In this document: positions 44,344-51,586 of the stretch, piece by piece | Numbering within the stretch: the stretch's first letter is position 1 | How the letters are laid out: each line of letters begins with the position of its first letter | Assembly: GCA_013141125.1 (NCBI GenBank) | Contig: JABFRO010000003.1 | Coordinates: 234,458 to 298,457, forward strand | DNA from: Methylophilaceae bacterium | Lineage (GTDB): Bacteria > Pseudomonadota > Gammaproteobacteria > Burkholderiales > Methylophilaceae | Direction: 5' to 3' | DNA: 64,000 nucleotides | Position numbers and translations under genes: made by a program | The notes under the pieces: model-generated | Databases searched by the model: none | Told to the model about the DNA's origin: nothing | Seen by the model: the letters and a program-made list of their open reading frames with translations, nothing else

Positions 44344-45045
44344 ATGCATCTACTTTACATTGATGAATCTGGATCAGTATCAGACCCAAATCAGGAATAT
44401 TTTGTATTGGCGGGTGTCTCGGTGTTTGAGAAAAAAACGCACTGGGTTGAGCAGCCTCTAAATAATATTGCAAGCTCGTTTAATTCCCAAGAACCATGGT
44501 CAATTGAACTTCATGGATCACCAATGCGATCTGGTCGTGATGGTTGGAAAGCCTTTCCGTTAAATGATAAGCTACTTGCGATGGAAGAAACACTCAAGCA
44601 AGGAATTGTTAATAATCACGGAAAAGCACTTCGCCTCTTTGGTGTGGTTGTCAAAAAATCAAGCATCTCTGGGATTGATCCAGTAGATCATGCATTTGAA
44701 CAACTTACTAGCCGATTTGATCTGTTTCTGAAACGATTACATTCCAAACATAAAGACTCTCAACGAGGGTTAATGCTGCTAGATAAATCATCCACTGAGC
44801 AGCGAATCCAGAAGCTTGCGCGCGAATTCAAATATACAGGGCATTCATGGGGGCAAACTAAAAATTATGCAGAGGTTCCTGTATTCTTAGATTCAAAAGC
44901 ATCACGCCTTATTCAATTGGCTGATATGGTAGCGTTTGCTCTATTCCGACGGTATGAACACAAAGATGATCGTTTATATGACATTATAAAAAATTGTTTC
45001 GATAGTGAAGGTGGTGTTCAGCACGGTCTATACGTCAAAGAATAG
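44344..45045 (+). CDS. DUF3800 protein (RNase H-like fold)
   Basis: 233-residue protein with the N-terminal signature LLYIDESGSVSDPNQEYFVLAGV that defines DUF3800, followed by a second acidic stretch (LMLLDKSS) and the final ASRLIQLADMVAFALFRRYE. The fold is related to RNase H-like nucleases; many members are found in defence islands, but biochemical function is unknown. An AGGT lies eight bases before the ATG. It is isolated, preceded by the structured leader and followed by repeats. Confidence 0.85.
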   Translation: MHLLYIDESGSVSDPNQEYFVLAGVSVFEKKTHWVEQPLNNIASSFNSQEPWSIELHGSPMRSGRDGWKAFPLNDKLLAMEETLKQGIVNNHGKALRLFGVVVKKSSISGIDPVDHAFEQLTSRFDLFLKRLHSKHKDSQRGLMLLDKSSTEQRIQKLAREFKYTGHSWGQTKNYAEVPVFLDSKASRLIQLADMVAFALFRRYEHKDDRLYDIIKNCFDSEGGVQHGLYVKE

Positions 45046-45191
45046 TAATGATGACAAGAATCTATAACATCCAAAACCAAGGTTCCACGATAGGCGACTA
45101 GATCTGCAAAGCTGCCGTTGGCCTCGACTTTACTTTTGTTCGAAAATTGAGTATGCCTCAATGAAATGCCAGCTCTTTCAGCCAGCGTAGG

Positions 45192-45269
45192 GCGGATGAG
45201 CGTAGCGTTATCCGCCGCATGCTTCACCCGCATCCATCTCCACCGCTCCATTTACCGCCTCATCCGCCA
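45192..45269. repeat. R2 dispersed repeat, copy b
   Basis: Matches 42884-42961 with about two differences over 78 bp. It is followed 18 bp later by R1 copy 3. Confidence 0.8.
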
Positions 45270-45286
45270 CTTGTTGAACTAAACCG

Positions 45287-45460
45287 CATTTCAAGGGCTT
45301 GATATGCAGATAATCCCTATACGCCGCCTAATCGAGTTTGTCGCGCATCCTGTGTTCCCAAAAGCGGCGTTGCCAAGATACCACATTCACCTTTGGCCAG
45401 ACGTACAGCGAAAGCTTACATACGGCGGATAACGCTACGCTCATCCGCCCTACGAATTCT
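45287..45460. repeat. R1 dispersed repeat, copy 3
   Basis: 174 bp matching 44004-44177 with about three differences. Its right end touches the stop of the truncated AbiEii-like fragment. The stretch 45046-45458 holds only R1 and R2 copies. Confidence 0.85.
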
Positions 45461-45626
45461 ATTGAAACAAAGCGCGTAGTGAAACATGAGCTGTGCCTCC
45501 GCCCAGACTCCAGCGCGGGGGCGTGTATCCGTCGGACGCAATCGCGTCAAACAGCTGGTACGCCTTTTCCAGAAGGGTTTCCCACGAACCATTCGGGAAC
45601 CTAAGCACCGGCTTAGCCAATAGCAT
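45459..45626 (-). pseudogene. Truncated AbiEii/AbiGii-type nucleotidyltransferase toxin
   Basis: About 55 residues remain. It begins MLLAKPVLRFPNGSW, then LLEKAYQLFDAIASDGY and WSLGGGTA, the beginning of the nucleotidyltransferase motif of AbiEii-like toxins. After GGGTA the sequence becomes unrelated and stops at the edge of R1 copy 3. The catalytic Asp residues downstream are gone. The start overlaps the end of the XRE gene by 14 bases, the usual antitoxin-toxin arrangement. Confidence 0.75.
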
Positions 45627-46098
45627 TCCAGAACTTGTTCGGCGACTTGATCTCGGTAGCAACGTGCGACAGGTTCTTCCAGACCTGCCTGGCATTGATG
45701 TTTTTCTTTGCGGCAAGCTGCTTGATGGCTCCGGCAACCAGAGAGGTTGGCGTTTCGTCGATCAGGTGCATCACCTGCCCTTCAAGTCCGGGTTGGATCC
45801 TTCCGCTCATCATGAGCGCTACCAGGTCAGACACTGACATGGATCTTTTATAACTTGTATTGATGTTACCAAGCGTTACCTTGATGAAATCCATCTTCTT
45901 CCCGGACGAAAACATTGGGGTGCCGACGTTCTCGGCAATCTCAGCGAGCTTGATGGCACCTATGTCGCCAACCTTGCCCCTTTCCAGATTTACAATGGTG
46001 ACTCTGGAAACGTGAGATGCCTCGGCCAATGCCTTTTGGCTCAGGCCACATGCCGTTCTCTCCTTCCTGATGATTGCGCCAATCGTTAAAATATCCAT
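45613..46098 (-). CDS. XRE-family regulator, antitoxin partner of the truncated AbiEii
   Basis: 161-residue protein. An N-terminal Cro/C1-type HTH (IGAIIRKERTACGLSQKALAEA, VSRVTIVNLERG) is followed by a helical C-terminal domain (MSVSDLVALMMSGRI, then VAGAIKQLAAKKNINARQVW). The ATG at 46098 is chosen because the HTH begins there; a longer frame to 46290 has no similarity and crosses the operator palindrome. It is upstream of the AbiEii-like fragment, so it is probably the surviving antitoxin/autoregulator. Confidence 0.8.
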   Translation of the reverse strand: MDILTIGAIIRKERTACGLSQKALAEASHVSRVTIVNLERGKVGDIGAIKLAEIAENVGTPMFSSGKKMDFIKVTLGNINTSYKRSMSVSDLVALMMSGRIQPGLEGQVMHLIDETPTSLVAGAIKQLAAKKNINARQVWKNLSHVATEIKSPNKFWNAIG

Positions 46099-46121
46099 GG
46101 CGAACACTATAGCGATGCAAG

Positions 46122-46153
46122 CAACAAAAGTAAAGTGTGCTTTACTTTTGTTG
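46122..46153. promoter_or_regulatory. Perfect palindromic operator (14-4-14) upstream of the XRE gene
   Basis: Arms CAACAAAAGTAAAG and CTTTACTTTTGTTG flank TGTG. It lies 23 bp upstream of the XRE start. The size and symmetry suit a dimeric HTH autoregulator. The rest of 46154-46405 holds nothing recognisable except a small TTGATA/TATCAA palindrome near 46322. Confidence 0.7.
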
Positions 46154-46405
46154 GGCGCACCACCTTTGATTGGTTTGGTTTGGATGGATGCCGATTTTGC
46201 ACCCACACGATTGCAGGCAACGCGCGGGTTAACAGGCATTCCAGCCTTACGTTGTGTGGTTGATTGAATCGTCAAATTTATCAAGACCAAGTCAAATGCT
46301 ATACTAGCCGCAAAAATTGGATTGATAACTTTATTGTATCAAGCACGTCAGTAATCTTAGAAAACAGTCGAACTTTGATACCGATTCAACCATCGAGATG
46401 CGGAC

Positions 46406-46699
46406 ATGAAACCATCAGAACTGCTGGAAGCAAACAGAAAATCCATACGTGAAATCGTAGCGGCGCATCGCGGACTCAATCCTCGTGTATTTGGTTCAGT
46501 CGCACATGGCAAAGATACCGAAACAAGCGATTTGGATATTTTGGTGGATCGCGCTAAAGGTATGACCTTATTTGATTTTTGTGCTATTCGCGTTGAATTG
46601 CTTCAATTGCTCGGCAATATCAATATTGATGTAGTTACACCTAAAGCATTGCCCGAAAAATGGCGTTACAAAGTTATTTCAGAAGCAATACCCATATGA
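46406..46699 (+). CDS. mntA: MntA-type nucleotidyltransferase antitoxin
   Basis: 97-residue minimal nucleotidyltransferase. The active site is Gly30-Ser31 with Asp42 and Asp44 (GSVAHGKDTETSDLDILVD), followed by INIDVVTP. Known MntA proteins neutralise the HepT RNase by adding AMP residues to it. The stop overlaps the hepT start (ATGA). The partner is broken, so this copy may have no present function. Confidence 0.88.
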   Translation: MKPSELLEANRKSIREIVAAHRGLNPRVFGSVAHGKDTETSDLDILVDRAKGMTLFDFCAIRVELLQLLGNINIDVVTPKALPEKWRYKVISEAIPI

Positions 46700-47094
46700 A
46701 TCGCGGAATGCTCCGCCTAACCGATTACATGCAACATGTTCGTGATGCATTCGTGATGCAATAGAACGCATTGACCGTTATACAGCAGACATGGACGAAG
46801 TTACATTCTTGCAAAATTAGCTGGTTAACGATGCGGTGATTCGTAATTTTGAAGTGATTGGTGAAGCTTGCCATAACATCGAACGTGATTATCCAGATTT
46901 TGCAAACTCCCATTTGGAATTACTTCTCAAATTTGCCTATGAAATGCGCAATGCCATTGCCCACGGGTATTACCAAGTAGATCTGGAACAAGTGCAGAAT
47001 CAATGGGGCTTACAAAAAAGAAATTTCGGCGCTAATAACCTCAATGGAACAACGCGGAATCGAGGCTGATAACAGCATAATATATCCTGATTAG
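46696..47094 (+). pseudogene. HepT toxin pseudogene with three lesions
   Basis: Relic of a HEPN-type RNase (HepT). It starts MNRGMLRLTDYMQHVRDA, then an 11-bp tandem duplication (46739-46749 repeated at 46750-46760) shifts the frame. In the restored frame a TAG at 46818-46820 replaces an expected Gln codon. Later, an extra G in the run 47005-47008 shifts the frame again. The HEPN catalytic motif RNAIAHGYY survives in the middle. Corrected, the product would be about 125 residues ending IEADNSIIYPD. mntA is intact. Confidence 0.85.
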
Positions 47095-47234
47095 CAAGCT
47101 GCCTCAGCCAAACCGTCAAACCTTTGAGCGTTGAAATCCAGTGTCGTAAAAAGTCACTGGATTCCGTATCAAGCACGGAACGACAACAACAATGATGATC
47201 CAGAAAACCGCCGCTGAACCATTGGTAGGTTGGG

Positions 47235-47300
47235 CTGAAGCATGAAGCCCAACGCAATAGCACATTGCGCGGGAAATGTTGGGCTTCGTGCCTCTGCCCA
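47235..47300. repeat. R3 repeat, copy a
   Basis: 66 bp matching 48068-48133 with about three differences; the two copies bracket the second VapBC module as direct repeats. It contains the hairpin GAAGCCCAAC/GTTGGGCTTC. Nothing else recognisable lies between the HepT relic and the VapB operator. Confidence 0.85.
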
Positions 47301-47401
47301 CCCGCGCTACGTGCCGCAGGCGATTATGTGTATTTCGATCCGCTCTACCTCATAATATGACGTACATCCTTGTGTTTACATTCCCTGCTTGATGTTATAA
47401 A

Positions 47402-47416
47402 GTACATACTCTGTAC
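47402..47416. promoter_or_regulatory. Palindromic operator upstream of the second vapB
   Basis: GTACA-N5-TGTAC, 20 bp upstream of the antitoxin start; a partial match (GTACATCC) recurs about 50 bp upstream. Operator role inferred from position. Confidence 0.5.
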
Positions 47417-47435
47417 ATCCATTTTGGAGATTGCA

Positions 47436-47672
47436 ATGCACACCACCAGAGTTTTTAAGAATGGCAACTCGCAGGCCGTTCGCATTCCGGCAGATATGGC
47501 CTATGACCGCACAGATATGGATTTGGAGATCGAGCGCGAAGGTGATGAAATTCGGATTCGCCCAGCGCGCAGGTCACTGTCTGGTGTACTAACCAAGTTC
47601 GCCAGCTTTTCTCCTGATTTCATGGCAGAAGGACGTGGCGAACAGGAGCAGCCAGAAAGGGAAGCCCTGTAA
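47436..47672 (+). CDS. vapB: VapB-type antitoxin (second copy)
   Basis: 78-residue antitoxin with the AbrB/VapB N-terminus TTRVFKNGNSQAVRIPADMAY and an acidic tail. It shares the NGxSQAVR block with the VapB at 4028. GGAG lies seven bases before the ATG at 47436; the frame continues upstream without similarity. The stop overlaps vapC by one base (TAATG). Confidence 0.88.
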   Translation: MHTTRVFKNGNSQAVRIPADMAYDRTDMDLEIEREGDEIRIRPARRSLSGVLTKFASFSPDFMAEGRGEQEQPEREAL

Positions 47673-48079
47673 TGCCGCGTTACATGCTGGATACCAATAT
47701 GTGCATTTACCTGATAAAGAATCAGCCAAAAGAAGTGGCGCTGCGTTTCGCCAAGTGCTACGTGGGGGATGTGGTCATGTCCTCGATCACCTATGCTGAA
47801 TTGGAGTATGGCGTGGCTGTGTCTGCCGAGCCGGAGCAAGAACGCAGAAATCTGGCCAGCCTGGTGGAAGACATTCAGGTAGTTTCGTTCGACGCACCTG
47901 CCGGTATTGCCTATGGCCGGATTCGACTGGCAACCAGAGACAACAGGAAAGATGCACTCGATAAGTTGATTGCTGCTCACGCCATGTCACTTGACGTTAT
48001 TGTGGTGACTAATAACGAAAAGGATTTTGCCAGGTATCCCGGTGTTACGATAGAAAACTGGCTGTTGCCTGAAGCATGA
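47672..48079 (+). CDS. vapC: VapC-type PIN-domain toxin (second copy)
   Basis: 135-residue PIN ribonuclease: Asp in YMLDTNMCIYLIK, Glu in ITYAELEYGVA, Asp in DALDKLIAAHAMS and the TNNEKDF segment. All four acidic positions are present. Its last three codons (Pro-Glu-Ala and stop) fall inside the R3 repeat that also lies upstream of the module. Confidence 0.9.
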   Translation: MPRYMLDTNMCIYLIKNQPKEVALRFAKCYVGDVVMSSITYAELEYGVAVSAEPEQERRNLASLVEDIQVVSFDAPAGIAYGRIRLATRDNRKDALDKLIAAHAMSLDVIVVTNNEKDFARYPGVTIENWLLPEA

Positions 48080-48133
48080 AGCCCAACGCAATAGCACATT
48101 ACGCGGGAAATGTTGGGCTTTGTGCCTCTGCTC
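48068..48133. repeat. R3 repeat, copy b
   Basis: Direct repeat of 47235-47300. It overlaps the vapC stop codon and contains the terminator-like GAAGCCCAAC hairpin. Confidence 0.85.
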
Positions 48134-48164
48134 AACCTACGGGCTAGAATGAAGGAGATTAAAA

Positions 48165-48452
48165 ATGTTAACACACGCTGAATTGAAGGCTAAAGCCTTA
48201 CAAAATCCTGCGGTTCGTGCAGAGTATGAACGTTTAAACCGTGAAGAATTTGCCATTTTGGATGAAATGTTAGCTGCACGCCGTGCCGCTGGTTTATCCC
48301 AAGCACAAGTTGCTGAGCGCATGGGCACAAAAGCACCTGCTGTCGCGCGTTTAGAAAGTGCATTAGCCTCAGGCAAGCACTCATCCAGTATTGATACCCT
48401 GCGTAAATATGCCGCAGCCTTAGGTAAACACATTGAAGTGCATCTAGTTTAA
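48165..48452 (+). CDS. Orphan XRE-family (HigA-like) antitoxin
   Basis: 95-residue protein: helical N-terminus, then a Cro/C1-type HTH (MLAARRAAGLSQAQVAERMG, KAPAVARLESALASG) ending LRKYAAALGKHIEVHLV, as in HigA-type antitoxins encoded after a RelE-like toxin. AAGGAG lies before the ATG. No toxin gene adjoins it; R3 copy b is directly upstream, so a toxin gene may have been lost. Confidence 0.82.
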   Translation: MLTHAELKAKALQNPAVRAEYERLNREEFAILDEMLAARRAAGLSQAQVAERMGTKAPAVARLESALASGKHSSSIDTLRKYAAALGKHIEVHLV

Positions 48453-48513
48453 TTTTCCTGAATAAGCTATTTATTGCACGCCATCGAAGTTGCGCGCACT
48501 GCCTAATAGCACT

Positions 48514-48948
48514 CTACGCAGCAGGCAGCCACTCAAGCAAAAGCGCTTCATATTCCGCCAACACCTTATCCCAGGTGAAAAATTCCTGATAACGCTGCAA
48601 AGTGCCAACCTTCATGGTTTCCAGCAAGTGTGGGCTTGGCAAAACCTCATCCAGTGCTCGGGAGAACGCATCCGCCCCATTAAAATAAATCGCACCGTCG
48701 CCTGCCACCCAGCGATTAAAAGGATTGTCATGCGCAATCACCGCATTGCCAGCGCCCATGGCTTCCACCAGCGAAGGATTAGTGCCGCCTACCTGATGCC
48801 CATGCACATAAGCCGCGCTGTGAAAGCGTAACGCCTGCACCACGGCTTTATCGTAAATTGCCCCCACAAAGCGCACTTCAGCGCTGGCGGCGGCAATACC
48901 ATGTGAAAAACAACGCGAAACATTTCCGCAATATTTATGTGCTAGCAT
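48514..48948 (-). pseudogene. C-terminal fragment of a DUF1972-type glycosyltransferase
   Basis: The frame from about 48894 to 48514 matches the last third of the glycosyltransferase at 53266-54372, including SLVEAMGAG, DNPFNRWVAGDGAIYFNG and a related but diverged C-terminus. About 240 N-terminal residues are missing; the first 18 codons of the open frame are unrelated sequence. The segment 48671-48894 is nearly identical in DNA to 53426-53649. It lacks the sugar-donor N-terminal domain and is unlikely to be active. Confidence 0.82.
48671..48894. repeat. 224-bp direct repeat (partner at 53426-53649)
   Basis: The same length and about 95% identity in both copies, same orientation. The divergence outside is sharp. 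The repeat bounds the plus-strand glycan module. Confidence 0.85.
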
Positions 48949-49036
48949 AAATATAATGCTATCCGTACAATATCCGAGGCTGATGGTGGCTCAATAATCT
49001 TTATTTACACATATTTTCAATCTAGTATTGGTGGCT

Positions 49037-50017
49037 ATGAATAATCGTCTTATGCATCGTATTTCCATTGTTATCCCCGTTTATGCGGGGGAACACACCC
49101 TGCCTACTTTGATTGCGGAAATTGAACCACTTACTCTTCCGCAAACAACACCAAACGACAACAGCTTCATAATATGTGAAGTTTTACTGGCTCATGATTG
49201 CGGTCCGGATCGATCGGACAAAACACTAGAAACGCTTAGTGCTCAATATCCATTTGTACAGCCTGTGTGGCTCTCTCGAAATTATGGTCAACATGCAGCC
49301 ACTATGGCAGGCATGGCCAGCGCCACGGGCGATTGGGTCGTGACCATGGACGAAGACGGCCAACAAAACCCAACAGATATAGGCAGCATGTTGGATAGCG
49401 CCATAAGTTCCTCATTACAACTAGTTTACGCACAGCCAATTAATCCGCCGCCCCACGGCTGGCTGCGAAATATCCTGAGCAAAACAGCGAAGGAAATTAG
49501 CACCCGCATGTTAGGCAATCGTACAATTGGACGCTTCAACAGCTTCCGGCTGGTGGATGGAGAAATTGCCAGGACACTTGCGGCTTATTGTGGCAACGGT
49601 GTTTATTTGGATGTTGGACTTTTCTGGATCGCCGGACGCATTGGGCATTGCCCCGTTCTACTACGTAATGAATTAGGACGCCCATCTGGTTACTCTTACT
49701 TAAAACTAATTGGCCATTTCTGGAGCCTGATTCTTACGACTGGCACGCGCCCCTTGCGATTAATTACAGTATTAGGCTTTTCTTCAATCGTACTAGCCTT
49801 CGCTATCGCAGCCTATGCATTGTATGGCAAATTCTACGGTCAAGTTCCGGTTCAGGGCTGGGCATCGCTCCTCATCGTTGTTTCCTTTTTCTCGGGAAGC
49901 ATTCTGGCGGCACTCGGCGTGATTGCTGAATATCTGGCTGTCACCATGGGTATCGTCATGGGCAAACCCCTTTATGTTGTCAGCACCAAACCAACACGCC
50001 CAGCCATACGCAAATGA
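49037..50017 (+). CDS. Polyisoprenyl-phosphate glycosyltransferase (GT2, DPM1/GtrB-like)
   Basis: 326-residue enzyme. A GT-A domain (ISIVIPVYAGEHTL, LSRNYGQHAATMAGM, metal-binding VTMDEDGQQNPTDIG, FNSFRLVDGEI) is followed by two C-terminal membrane segments (about 230-300), the layout of GtrB/ArnC-type enzymes that load sugar onto undecaprenyl phosphate. ATG at 49037 preferred over a TTG nine bases upstream. It overlaps the epimerase by four bases, and a GtrA-like flippase is two genes on, forming a GtrA/GtrB-like pair. Confidence 0.88.
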   Translation: MNNRLMHRISIVIPVYAGEHTLPTLIAEIEPLTLPQTTPNDNSFIICEVLLAHDCGPDRSDKTLETLSAQYPFVQPVWLSRNYGQHAATMAGMASATGDWVVTMDEDGQQNPTDIGSMLDSAISSSLQLVYAQPINPPPHGWLRNILSKTAKEISTRMLGNRTIGRFNSFRLVDGEIARTLAAYCGNGVYLDVGLFWIAGRIGHCPVLLRNELGRPSGYSYLKLIGHFWSLILTTGTRPLRLITVLGFSSIVLAFAIAAYALYGKFYGQVPVQGWASLLIVVSFFSGSILAALGVIAEYLAVTMGIVMGKPLYVVSTKPTRPAIRK

Positions 50018-51000
50018 CCATTGCCTGGGTCTTGGGTAGCAACGGCCTTCTTGGCAAAGCGTTGTGTCGAGCGCTACTCAGCAATGGAAGCGAGTTATTT
50101 TCTCCTGCAGAACGCTTTAGTTGGGATAACGATATAGAGCTAACAACTCAAATCACGACAGCCGTTCAAGCATTTTCTGCCAAAGTTGACGAAACCGATC
50201 AATGGGAGATCTACTGGGCAGCAGGAGTTGGTACCATGGGCAGCGTGGCAGCATCCTTCACCCCGGAAACACAGGCTTTGTCTTTATTACTCCAACGGCT
50301 CCAGTCTGATCCACACCTGATGGCCACATCCGGGTCGTTTGCTTTTGCCAGTTCGGCAGGTGCAATCTATGCGGGGTCAACGGATGACATCATTACGGAA
50401 AATACAGTGCCAGCACCAACGACAGACTACGCACGCGAAAAACTTTTACAAGAAAATTTAGTCAGTACTTTTGCACTTGCAAATAGTCGAACCACCGCGC
50501 TCATGGCACGGATTTCCACACTTTATGGCTCCGGGCAAGCTGCCGGAAAGAAACAAGGGCTGTTGACTCACATCGCACGTAGCATTCTGAGAAACCAACC
50601 CATACAGATTTACGTGCCGTATGACACAATCCGCGACTACATTACAGCCGACGATGCCGCTAGCGCAATGATCGCCACACTACGAAGCAAAAACCAAAAA
50701 TCGCAAGTGACCATAAAAATAATTGCCTCAGAATACCCCGCGACTATTGCCGAGATCGTCTCGATTTTCAAGAGAATCGCGCGGCGCAAACCACTAATAG
50801 TCACCAGTGCTAGTAAATTATCCAGCCTCTACTCGCGACGAGTCCAATTTCGATCAAGGGTACTCATAGAGCATCCAAAAACATCTGCCACAAAACTCAG
50901 CGTTGGCATTGCCCAACTCATGGTAGCAGAGCGTGAAGCCTTCGTGCGGAGCGCTAGTACAATTGAGCTTTCCAGGGCGCAACATCTGAAGAATAATTAA
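50014..51000 (+). CDS. NAD-dependent epimerase/dehydratase (SDR)
   Basis: 328-residue extended SDR. Cofactor motif GSNGLLGKAL at the N-terminus, active-site Ser in FASSAGAIYAG, and the YxxxK motif in DYAREKLL; further YVPYDTIRDYITADDAA is typical of nucleotide-sugar modifying SDRs. Its sugar substrate is not evident. It is coupled to the upstream GT2. 163 bases separate it from the GtrA gene; they hold nothing recognised. Confidence 0.85.
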   Translation: MTIAWVLGSNGLLGKALCRALLSNGSELFSPAERFSWDNDIELTTQITTAVQAFSAKVDETDQWEIYWAAGVGTMGSVAASFTPETQALSLLLQRLQSDPHLMATSGSFAFASSAGAIYAGSTDDIITENTVPAPTTDYAREKLLQENLVSTFALANSRTTALMARISTLYGSGQAAGKKQGLLTHIARSILRNQPIQIYVPYDTIRDYITADDAASAMIATLRSKNQKSQVTIKIIASEYPATIAEIVSIFKRIARRKPLIVTSASKLSSLYSRRVQFRSRVLIEHPKTSATKLSVGIAQLMVAEREAFVRSASTIELSRAQHLKNN

Positions 51001-51163
51001 TGAGTCATCAATCAACTTTCCTCATGAAGAAAACCACATAAGTGATATTCAACTCAAACCTAAACCGAAAAGTCAAAATTTTATTGAGAAGATGTATGAA
51101 GCAAACCCAGTTTAGAAAACTCCATCAAGCGCAAAAAAAACGACAACTTGAACTGGCAAGCCA

Positions 51164-51586
51164 ATGAAAGGCTGGAAATTTCTTCAGTTTATAAAGTTTC
51201 TCAGCGTTGGCGTTGCCAACACGCTGGTTGGCTTGTCGGTAATTTACTCAGCCAAATGGTTCTTTAACGTTGGTGACGTTGCCGCAAATGCCCTTGGCTA
51301 TTCCGTTGGGTTACTCGTCAGCTTCACCCTAAACAGTCGCTGGACCTTTGCTCACCAAGGCCCTCGCTTGCCAGCAATGCTTAAGTTTCTTCTGGTGTCT
51401 TTGGTCGCCTACGGCATGAACCTACTGACAGTAATGATAGCAATCCACTACGTTGGTCTAAATGACTATATCGCCCAAGCCTTGGGCATACCGCCCTATA
51501 CATTGACTTCATTTTTTGCAAGCAAATATCTTGTATTCCGTACCAAATCCGAACCAAATGAAAGATTACAACTTGACAACCAATAA
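51164..51586 (+). CDS. GtrA-family flippase
   Basis: 140-residue protein with four membrane segments and family features FIKFLSVGVANTLVGLSVIY, NALGYSVGLLVSFTLNSRWTF and FFASKYLVF. GtrA proteins flip undecaprenyl-phosphate sugar for O-antigen or glycan decoration, matching the upstream GtrB-like enzyme. It overlaps the next gene by 29 bases. Confidence 0.9.
   Translation: MKGWKFLQFIKFLSVGVANTLVGLSVIYSAKWFFNVGDVAANALGYSVGLLVSFTLNSRWTFAHQGPRLPAMLKFLLVSLVAYGMNLLTVMIAIHYVGLNDYIAQALGIPPYTLTSFFASKYLVFRTKSEPNERLQLDNQ

Noticed and set aside
44004-45460. R1 repeats as integron attC sites
   Set aside because: The ends lack the GTTRRRY and RYYYAAC core pair of attC sites, and no integrase gene is in view. 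The repeats look more like REP or MITE units.
45613-46290. Longer 225-residue reading of the XRE gene
   Set aside because: The N-terminal extension has no similarity and runs through the operator palindrome; the HTH begins at the ATG at 46098.
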